DNA from: an uncultured Clostridia bacterium
GTDB taxonomy: Bacteria; Bacillota; Clostridia; Saccharofermentanales; Saccharofermentanaceae
Length of the DNA stretch: 64,000 nucleotides
Assembly: GCA_947167045.1 (NCBI GenBank)
Contig: CAMVGO010000004.1
Location: 29,533 to 93,532, forward strand
Reading direction: 5' to 3'
Positions 9,424 to 17,000 of this stretch are shown piece after piece. The stretch's first letter is position 1, and each line of letters starts with the position of its first letter. The notes beneath the pieces were generated by a model. That model had not been told where the DNA came from. It ran no database searches and saw nothing but the letters and a program-made list of their open reading frames with translations. The translations under genes and the position numbers were made by a program.

Positions 9424-9846
9424 TCAATACCCCGGCATGCTCCATAAAGATTCTATCTCGGAATCGCCCTTGATGTGCCAGGTTACCTCATGCGCAGAGG
9501 CATCAACATTGAACTTATCGATAAAGCCTCCTTCAACACTGCCGTAACTGTATGTCTTCAGGACTCCTCCTAAACCGTTCAGAGCATCCGAGCGCTCTTT
9601 ATCGGTCATGTTCTTATAGTAATCGCTCTTTCCGAACTGTTCGAAAACCGTCACAGTGAATTTCATCGCGAACTCGTCACTGCTCATGTTACCGTACTTG
9701 GCTGCCGGCATCAGTATCCTGCATTCGTCAACAAAATCCGGAGCGGAAAATGCCTTGTTCTCATCCTTATCTGCCGAAGAACAACCGGCAAAAAGAACAA
9801 GTGACATAACGGCTATCAGAATGTAAGAAATTACTCTTTTGAACAT
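9424..9846 (-). CDS. Small lipoprotein of unknown function within the amino acid transporter operon
   Basis: The 140-residue protein starts with a lipoprotein signal peptide ending in the lipobox LFAGC, so it should be anchored on the outer face of the membrane. The rest is soluble and resembles no family I recognise. It lies directly upstream of the permease with a one-base gap. This tight placement suggests a part in the transporter, perhaps as an accessory or regulatory subunit, but that is inference from position alone. Confidence 0.75.
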   Translation of the reverse strand: MFKRVISYILIAVMSLVLFAGCSSADKDENKAFSAPDFVDECRILMPAAKYGNMSSDEFAMKFTVTVFEQFGKSDYYKNMTDKERSDALNGLGGVLKTYSYGSVEGGFIDKFNVDASAHEVTWHIKGDSEIESLWSMPGY

Positions 9847-9912
9847 AGCACCTATTTTAGCATAAACAAAATATCATCGAGGTCATTTTCGCAAGACTAC
9901 TTAAAACATAAC

Positions 9913-9940
9913 TAAAAGACTGCCGCAAAAGCGCGGCAGC
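9913..9940 (-). terminator. Terminator between the binding-protein gene and the rest of the transporter operon
   Basis: On the minus strand CTGCCGC (9939-9933) and GCGGCAG (9926-9920) form a perfect 7-bp GC-rich stem, followed by TCTTTTAG. It lies 32 bases after the binding-protein stop. It should limit read-through into the lipoprotein, permease and ATPase genes. Confidence 0.75.
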
Positions 9941-9971
9941 CTTTCCGAATAAGCTTATCTGATCTTAAGCC

Positions 9972-10748
9972 TTATTTGCCGAGGATGGTAACATCGGCAC
10001 CGAACCACTTGTTGGAGATCTGTGCCATCGTTCCGTCAGCAGCCATGTCATCCATAGCTTTCTGAACTTCATCACGGAGAGCGGTATTTCCCTTGAGGAA
10101 ACCTACGCCGTACTCTTCGGATGCGACTGCCTCGTCAAGGACCTTGAAAGCCTTGCCTGATGTCTGGATCTCATAACGCGCAACGATCTCGTCCATTACG
10201 ATGGCATCAACGCTGCCCATCTCAAGTTCCATCATGGCATTGAGATAGGAATCCATCTCGATGAGGTCACCGAATGAATCCTTGAGAGCCGCATTGTCTT
10301 CGAGAGCTGCAAGACCTGAAGAATCCTTCTGTACAGCTACAGTCTTGCCTGCAAGATCTGCAAGTGAAGCGATAGCAGAATCGTTCTTTACTACAACTAC
10401 CTGGTCATTGCTCATGTAAGCCTTTGTCCATGTGTATCCGTCTTCTCTGCCGCTGATGGTAAAACCGTTCCAGATGCAGTCGATGTTGCCTGTAGCGAGT
10501 TCCTGATCCTTGGAATCCCATGCGATGGGCTGTGCCACGAACTCACGTCCCATACGCTTTGCTGCTTCCTTTGCGAGATCAAGATCGAATCCTACATATG
10601 AACCGTCGTCTGCGACGAAGCCCATAGGCGGGAATTCCTGGTCGAAACCTACGACAAACTTCTTGTCATCCTTCTTTCCGCAGCCTGCAAAAGCAAGTGC
10701 CAGTGTGGCAACCGCCATAACAGATGCCACGATCTTCTTCATAACCAT
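9972..10748 (-). CDS. Amino acid ABC transporter substrate-binding lipoprotein
   Basis: Captures an amino acid outside the cell and passes it to the permease. The protein has a signal peptide with lipobox AFAGC, then the periplasmic-binding-protein family 3 pattern (VGFDQEFPPMGF, then DLDLAKEAAKRMG). The track starts at a GTG at 10754; the ATG at 10748 sits ten bases after GGAGG and is more likely. The 30-base gap from upp suggests shared transcription with it. The downstream terminator would give more binding protein than membrane subunits, as is common for such systems. Confidence 0.9.
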   Translation of the reverse strand: MVMKKIVASVMAVATLALAFAGCGKKDDKKFVVGFDQEFPPMGFVADDGSYVGFDLDLAKEAAKRMGREFVAQPIAWDSKDQELATGNIDCIWNGFTISGREDGYTWTKAYMSNDQVVVVKNDSAIASLADLAGKTVAVQKDSSGLAALEDNAALKDSFGDLIEMDSYLNAMMELEMGSVDAIVMDEIVARYEIQTSGKAFKVLDEAVASEEYGVGFLKGNTALRDEVQKAMDDMAADGTMAQISNKWFGADVTILGK

Positions 10749-10779
10749 AAACACTTTTCCTCCGTTTGTTTTGGCTTAA

Positions 10780-11424
10780 TTATTTGGTGCCGAAAATACG
10801 GTCACCCGCATCTCCCAGACCGGGGAGAATATACGCGTTTTCATTGAGTTCCCTGTCTACGTTTCCGACATAAATATCGATATCGGGATGAGCCTTTGCA
10901 AGTCTCTCGATACCGACGGGAGCAGCGATGATGCACATGAACTTGATGAGCTTTCCGCCGTGCGCCTTGATGGAATTGATGGCATCGACTGCAGAACCGC
11001 CCGTAGCGAGCATAGGGTCGACGACAACGATGAGACGCTGATCGATGGGATCAGGGAGCTTGCAGTAATAATCGTGAGGCTCGTGTGTCTCGGGATCCCT
11101 GTAAAGACCGATGTGACCGACTTTTGCAAGAGGAGCCAGAGCCTGAACGCCGGGTACCATACCGAGTCCTGCACGCAGGATCGGAACGATGGCAAGCTTC
11201 TTGCCGTCGATCATGGGAGTCATGCACTTCTCAAGAGGAGTCTGGATCTCCACATCCTTTAACGGAAGGTCTCTCAATGCCTCATAGCCTTCAAGCGTGG
11301 CGATCTCCTCAACGAGCTGTCTGAACTCATAAGTGCCGGTGTTAACGTTTCTTAAGAGTGAGATCTTATGCTTGATGAGAGGGTGATCCATTACCTGAAC
11401 ATTCGTAAAATCTTTGTACTGCAT
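10780..11424 (-). CDS. upp: Uracil phosphoribosyltransferase
   Basis: Salvages uracil to UMP using PRPP. The 214-residue protein shows the PRPP-binding site [13 protein letters not shown] and the uracil-specific C-terminal segment [23 protein letters not shown] precedes the ATG. uraA, encoding the uracil permease, is divergently transcribed from the adjacent 190-base region, so uptake and salvage sit back to back. The binding-protein gene follows on the same strand. Confidence 0.96.
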   Translation of the reverse strand: MQYKDFTNVQVMDHPLIKHKISLLRNVNTGTYEFRQLVEEIATLEGYEALRDLPLKDVEIQTPLEKCMTPMIDGKKLAIVPILRAGLGMVPGVQALAPLAKVGHIGLYRDPETHEPHDYYCKLPDPIDQRLIVVVDPMLATGGSAVDAINSIKAHGGKLIKFMCIIAAPVGIERLAKAHPDIDIYVGNVDRELNENAYILPGLGDAGDRIFGTK

Positions 11425-11572
11425 AGCAATCTCCTTTTCGCATCAAAAGTGCCTGAAAGAATAATCTCCTGATTATTTTAGTTGAATGATTTTTTAAGTC
11501 AATAAAACTCACGCGCTACTTGTAAATATTACAGACAAATGTCATTTTGATTGCTTGAATTTTACGCATTAG

Positions 11573-11581
11573 TGCTATGAT
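11573..11581 (+). promoter_or_regulatory. Extended -10 promoter of uraA
   Basis: TGCTATGAT is a TGn-extended -10 box 33 bases before the uraA ATG. The only -35-like hexamer, TTGAAT at 11555, is 15 bases away and weak. I saw no convincing PyrR-binding structure in the short leader. Confidence 0.45.
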
Positions 11582-11614
11582 AGATTAAATTCCATAACAA
11601 CGGAGGGCTTGTCT

Positions 11615-13108
11615 ATGAGTAAATCCAACCTTCAGGATGGAGCGGTCTACGACGCGAAAACTCTGGGTGCCGGTCGTATCGTCGTACTCGGTTTCCAACA
11701 CATGTTCGCCATGTTCGGATCAACTATCCTGGTTCCTGCTCTCACCGGACTGTCGGTGTCAGCCACACTTCTTTTCGCAGGTCTCGGAACACTTCTCTTC
11801 CACCTTATCTCAAAGAGAAAAGTACCTGCATTCCTCGGTTCATCTTTTGCATTCCTTGCCGGTTACTTCGCCATTGCACCGAACGGCGAACGTGAACTGC
11901 TTCCCTACGCCTGCTTCGGCGTTGCGTGCGCAGGTCTCATGTACCTCATCCTGGCAGGACTCATCAAGGGATTCGGCGTAAACCGTGTACTTAAGTTCTT
12001 CCCGCCTATCGTAACAGGCCCTATCATCATCGCGATCGGTCTCTGCCTTTCAGGCACCGCCATCAACAGTTGCTCCACCAACTGGATCGTCGCTGTCGTA
12101 GCGATCATCATCATCGTCATCTGCAACATCTGGGGTAAGGGAATGGTCAAGATCACCCCTATCCTCCTCGGTGTCATCGGCTCATGCGTACTCTGCATCA
12201 TCCTCATGCTCGCCACAGGCCGTCCTGACGGAAACGGCTACTATGCAATCATGGGCAATCCCGACTTCCAGTTATTCTCGGAAGCCAGCATAGAGAACAT
12301 CAAGAACGCCGCATGGCTCGGACTTCCTTTCAAGTATCAGGATACAGTTCCCGCCATCTTCACCGGCGGCAATCTCGACAAGGGTCTCCTTGTAACCGCG
12401 ATCGCAACCATCGTTCCGATCTCCCTCGCGACCATCGTTGAGCACATCGGCGACATCTCCGCCATCTCCTCGACAGTCGGACGTAACTTCATTCAGGATC
12501 CCGGACTTCACAGAACACTCATCGGTGACGGTCTTGCAACAACAGTCGCTTCCCTCTTCGGCGCTCCCGCCAACACAACATACGGCGAGAACACGGGCGT
12601 TCTTACTCTCTCCAAGGTATTCGATCCTATGGTAGTAAGACTTGCGGCTCTCTTTGCGATCCTCTTCTCTTTCTCACCCAAGCTCGCTGCATGCATCTCC
12701 GCTATCCCGACTCCTGTTATCGGCGGTATCTCGCTCGTACTCTACGGCATGATCTCCGCTGTCGGCGTAAGAAACGTAGTTGAGAACAAGATCGACTTCT
12801 CCAAGACGAGAAACGTCATCATCGCAGCTCTCATCCTCGTTCTTTCCATCGGCGTCACATACAGTTCCGCCGGTGCGATCAACATCCCCTGCGGTGCTTT
12901 CGTGATCTCCCTTTCCGGTCTCGCAGTAGGTTCTCTCGTAGGCATCATCTTCAACGCCGCACTTCCCGGCAAGGACTATGTTTTCGATGACAACCGCGAA
13001 GCAGCCGAAAGCAAGAACTCCAGCATAAAGCCTGAACCTGCAGGCAAGTTCCTTGTACTGGACAAAGACAAGGAAAAGGAAAAGAGCAAGGGAAAAAACA
13101 AGAAGTAA
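11615..13108 (+). CDS. uraA: Uracil permease (NCS2/UraA family)
   Basis: Membrane symporter that imports uracil. It has about 12-14 hydrophobic segments, the N-terminal FQHMFAMFGSTILVP motif of the NCS2 family, and the substrate-site region AFGAPANTTYGENTG-like (read here as FGAPANTTYGENTGV). The track start at 11609 (TTG) is less likely than the ATG at 11615, seven bases after GGAGGG. The C-terminal tail is highly charged and lysine-rich (DKDKEKEKSKGKNKK) and presumably cytoplasmic. upp lies divergently upstream. Confidence 0.93.
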   Translation: MSKSNLQDGAVYDAKTLGAGRIVVLGFQHMFAMFGSTILVPALTGLSVSATLLFAGLGTLLFHLISKRKVPAFLGSSFAFLAGYFAIAPNGERELLPYACFGVACAGLMYLILAGLIKGFGVNRVLKFFPPIVTGPIIIAIGLCLSGTAINSCSTNWIVAVVAIIIIVICNIWGKGMVKITPILLGVIGSCVLCIILMLATGRPDGNGYYAIMGNPDFQLFSEASIENIKNAAWLGLPFKYQDTVPAIFTGGNLDKGLLVTAIATIVPISLATIVEHIGDISAISSTVGRNFIQDPGLHRTLIGDGLATTVASLFGAPANTTYGENTGVLTLSKVFDPMVVRLAALFAILFSFSPKLAACISAIPTPVIGGISLVLYGMISAVGVRNVVENKIDFSKTRNVIIAALILVLSIGVTYSSAGAINIPCGAFVISLSGLAVGSLVGIIFNAALPGKDYVFDDNREAAESKNSSIKPEPAGKFLVLDKDKEKEKSKGKNKK

Positions 13109-13136
13109 TTCCTTAAACAGTTCAGATAATTTCCGG

Positions 13137-13174
13137 GGCTGACTCATAAACGAATGAGTCAGCCTCTTTCTTTT
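13137..13174 (+). terminator. Terminator of uraA
   Basis: GGCTGACTCAT (13137-13147) pairs with ATGAGTCAGCC (13154-13164) around a six-base loop and is followed by TCTTTCTTTT. It lies 28 bases past the stop. Confidence 0.88.
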
Positions 13175-13355
13175 GATCTGCAAAGATCAGCTTTGCGTCG
13201 GATTGCATGATCCTGATCCTCTGAAAGGACAAAAAGGGGTGAAAATATGCAAATTCCAAAAGCTTGCAAGTTTTTGACCCTTTTAGGGGTGGAAAAGGGT
13301 TGAAAAGACGCACCGGGGAAAAACCGATATTACGAAAGCAAAGTACTGGCCAGAT
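13175..13355. other. Non-coding stretch with short inverted repeats between convergent genes
   Basis: No convincing ORF is present. ACCCTTTT and AAAAGGGT (about 13277-13300) form an 8-bp stem around a G-rich loop. An AAAAAGGGGTGAAAA block near 13230 partly complements the TTTTTGACCCTTTT further on. Neither looks like a standard terminator, although the minus-strand gene ending at 13356 needs one. Confidence 0.3.
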
Positions 13356-13931
13356 TCAGAGTAATGCCAAGAGCGCGATCCCCGCTGTCTCAAGCACTAT
13401 GACGATTGCTAAAAGAAGCACGTACATCTTGAGCTTTGCGACATCCGTGACTGAAACGGAAACTGTCTGCCGGGGAGTTGCGGAATCAGTCTCTACCCCG
13501 CTGAAAGCGTCGGCTATGTAATCAGATGAAGCCGCCTTATCCTCTTCGGCGATAAAAAACGGCTGTTCGGATTCCTTAACAGGCTGCTTTATCTTTGCCC
13601 TGACTTCCTCAGTATCTATCTCGGGAACGAATATCCTGCTCTCCACCTTTGCAGCGCCCGTCTTGATACCTGTTGCCCTGGGCTTTATTTCACCCTTAAG
13701 GAGAGCCGTATCCTCAAACGGATTCATGGCATTGGCGGACTGCTCGGTAAACTCGGGAGTGTCCGAATCTCTTACGAAAGCCATCTGCTCGGCATCGTAA
13801 TGGATATTAACATCCACCCTGTCGAGCCTGGTAATGGGAACATGACGGTCGGGATCAAGTCTCCCCGGCCGTTCGTAAAGCGGTGTCTGTTCCGCATTTC
13901 TATTGATAAAACCGTTGCTTTCGTTTTCCAT
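13356..13931 (-). CDS. Uncharacterised protein with a C-terminal membrane anchor
   Basis: The 191-residue protein is mostly polar, charged and probably disordered. A single hydrophobic segment (about residues 168-189) sits at the very C-terminus, so it is likely a tail-anchored membrane protein with its bulk in the cytoplasm. I recognise no domain. It lies 77 bases downstream of the large DUF4011 helicase gene. It also has its own extended -10 only seven bases before the ATG and no visible Shine-Dalgarno site. Confidence 0.7.
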   Translation of the reverse strand: MENESNGFINRNAEQTPLYERPGRLDPDRHVPITRLDRVDVNIHYDAEQMAFVRDSDTPEFTEQSANAMNPFEDTALLKGEIKPRATGIKTGAAKVESRIFVPEIDTEEVRAKIKQPVKESEQPFFIAEEDKAASSDYIADAFSGVETDSATPRQTVSVSVTDVAKLKMYVLLLAIVIVLETAGIALLALL

Positions 13932-13938
13932 GTCGGTG

Positions 13939-13947
13939 ATTATACCA
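13939..13947 (-). promoter_or_regulatory. Extended -10 promoter giving a probable leaderless mRNA
   Basis: TGGTATAAT on the minus strand ends seven bases before the ATG at 13931. A transcript starting the usual 6-8 bases after the -10 would begin at or next to the start codon. No Shine-Dalgarno sequence fits in between. Confidence 0.5.
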
Positions 13948-14008
13948 CAATTCCGCGAAGGACATTTCCCTGGTCCTTCCTATCAGTTTTCCGAAAACCT
14001 GATACCCG

Positions 14009-17000
14009 TCATTCGCCCTTCACGAACAGATCGTCATCCATTACCAGCAGTTCCTGACGGATGCAGTAATCGACAGCCCTCTTTCCGAGCATGTAGTTAT
14101 CGGAATCCTCCGAAGCTCTCGAAAAACCTAAAGCCTTGCAGGTCTCGACAATAAGGCTCGCATAAGGCATGCCGTACTGTGACCTCGCCAGATAGTTGGC
14201 TGCGCACGCAGCTTCCTGAACAGGGATATCAGCGGCTTTACGCGGCTTCGTTCCTTCGGCAGGCGTCCTGTAGAAGTCCATGACCTTACCGATCTCGGTA
14301 CCGTCCTTCCAAAGAAAGATGACTTCCGAATCATCATCTTCGGATGCCAGGTCGAGCTTCTGCGTCGTGTAATGGAGCTTCACGTTCTTCTCTATGCTCT
14401 TTACGAGATAGGAACAGCGGTCGCGCAGCTTCGGCGTCATCTTTGCAATGCCTGCAAGTGTGATGAGTTCTTTTGCAAGGACATCGGCACTGACAGGCGA
14501 TTCCTGCTCCACGATAGCCATTACGCATTCCTGCAGATACTTGGTGTTAAGAGCATCGCAGAACTCCGCCGAAGTCATGGACCTCGGCTTAAGATCTGCA
14601 GCCTTATATGTTATTGAAGGACATCCGTTTGAGGTTATGTCTGCGTCAGCCGTTTTTTTTTGCGTCTGATCTTCAGCGCTGTCTGTTGAGGCCTGTTCTT
14701 CAGCTCCGTCTTCAGGCTCATCCTGACCGTATATCACTACTGTCGGACCGTTGCCGTCTTCTTCGGGAGATACAGCATCAGCGCTGTCTGAAGGTGCATC
14801 AGCAGAAGCATCCGCATCTGCTGCCGGAGTTTCTTCATCAGACTTGCTTTCCGCCTCACAGGCTTTCTTCGCGTCTTCTATCAGAGCCACCAGTTTTTCA
14901 AATACGCTGTCGGGATTCTCCCACCACTCGAGAGACCATATCCTTACAACGTTCCAGCCGAAGCTCTTGAGCATCGACATCTGGGATACTTCTCTTGATG
15001 TTGTCGTACCCGATGCCGCGTAAACTGGACCGTCCAAAAGGATGCCGAGGCAATACGTTCCGTCCTTCTCGGGAGATACGACGCCGATGTCGATCTTGAA
15101 TCCGGACTTTCCGACACCCTTATCGGTGTCATAACCCATTGCCTTGAATCTTGCGCAGATATCGTCCGCGATACCCGTGAATGCGGCGCTGCGGTCAATA
15201 AGCGGCGTGTTCGAATTATCCGATGAATTGCCTGTGGCGGCGATATCCTGATCCCAGACAGTGCTGCCTGCGGCATACTGAAGGAATCTCTTGAATGCCT
15301 TTACGCCCTCCGAAGACGTGTCATTGATGCGGATCTCTTCGGGCGAGATCGACGAGAACACTTTCATCTCGATCCTTGATCTGGTTACGGCAACATTAAG
15401 TCTTCTCCATCCGCCGTCCCTGTTCAGAGGACCGAAGTTCATTATCAGTCTTCCGGTCTCGTCCTTGCCGTAGCCTACCGAGAACAAAATGACGTCGCGT
15501 TCGTCACCCTGTACGTTTTCGAGATTCTTGATAAAGACGGGTTCCTCGCTGCCGAATGCCCACTTCTCGAGAACGGGATCCTTGCTCGCAGCCTCATCAA
15601 GAAGGTCTTCAATGAGCGACTGCTGCTGGATGTTGAACGTAACTACGCCGACGCTGTATCTTGAGAGCACGGGATCGTGAGCACGGTTTACGAGCTCATC
15701 AATAACGGCCTGGGCTTCAGTCTTATTCGTCCTTGTCTTTCCGGAATCGAACGAACCTCCGCAGTCGACCATAGTAACCTTTGATTCCCTGTCGTCAGGC
15801 GACGGGAACGTAAAGAGCCTTCCCTCATAGAAAGACTTATTGGAGAACGTGATGAGGCTTTCATGACGGCTCCTGTAGTGCCATGCCAGGAACATCTGCG
15901 GCATGCTTATCGCAAGGCAGTCGTCCAAGATGCTCTCAAGATCATCTGTCTCAAAAGCCTCTTCCTCATTGACCTGTTCCGTAAAGAATGACGTAGGCGG
16001 CATCTGCTTCGGGTCGCCGACGATAACGGCTTCCTTGCCTCTTGCTATAACGCCTATGGCTTTGCATGTCGGCAGCTGGCTCGCTTCGTCGAATACAACG
16101 ATATCGAACATTCCGCTCTTATCCGGATCGAGATACTGTGCGCATGAAAGAGGGCTCATGAGGACACAGGGACAGAGCTTTAGGATAAGGTCGCCGATCT
16201 GCGAGAAAAGGGTTCTTATCGACACGCCCCTGCCGCCTGACTTGATCGCATGCTGCAGGATGCCGAGTGCCGACGATACGTTCGCGTCCTTGCTGAGGTC
16301 AGGCAGATTCTTTGCTATCCTCAGGTAGATCTCCTGTCTCGTAAGCTTTTCGAACTCATCGTTGACCTTTGAAAGCTCATCTATCTTCTTCTCGAAAACA
16401 AGGCCCGAGAAAGATCTCAAGACTTCACTGTTATCGATTATCTGCGAAATGAGCAGACTGCTGTATGCCTTGCGGAACGAACCGATCATGCCGTCAGCCG
16501 TGACAGCGCCGCTGTCATAACCCTTTACGAGATTTGAGACCTTATACTCATCGCATCTTGATGCCATGAGATTGAACTGCATCCTGTCTCTTAAGAATTC
16601 GCTGTCATCGATAAGCGTCTGAGCCATCTGCTTCTTGGTCTCGAAAAGATCTTCGCCGGGCTCGAAACTTCCGTATGCAAAACCGTATACTGCATTAAGT
16701 TTTTCATAAGCATCCTTATATGCTGCTGCCTTGCGGTTAAAGTCGTTAACAGCTGTAACGGCGGTAACGTCACCGCTGCCTATCAGTTTTCTAAGAGTGC
16801 CTGTCGGATCAACGGGCGCGAACTCCGCAAATGCGGCATGCGCACTTTCATTGAGTGTTTCAACGGCTGCCACGTCAAAGCCCGGGAAAGCAACACCCGG
16901 ATTATAGAGTTCACCGAGATAACCTCTTGCGGAAGTAATGAATGCCAGAGCATTCTGAACTGAATTCCTGTAATCTGAGAGCGCCTTGAAATCCTGCTCA

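Noticed and set aside
13264-13521. 85-residue plus-strand ORF
   Set aside because: Largely antisense to the tail-anchored protein and without a convincing start context.
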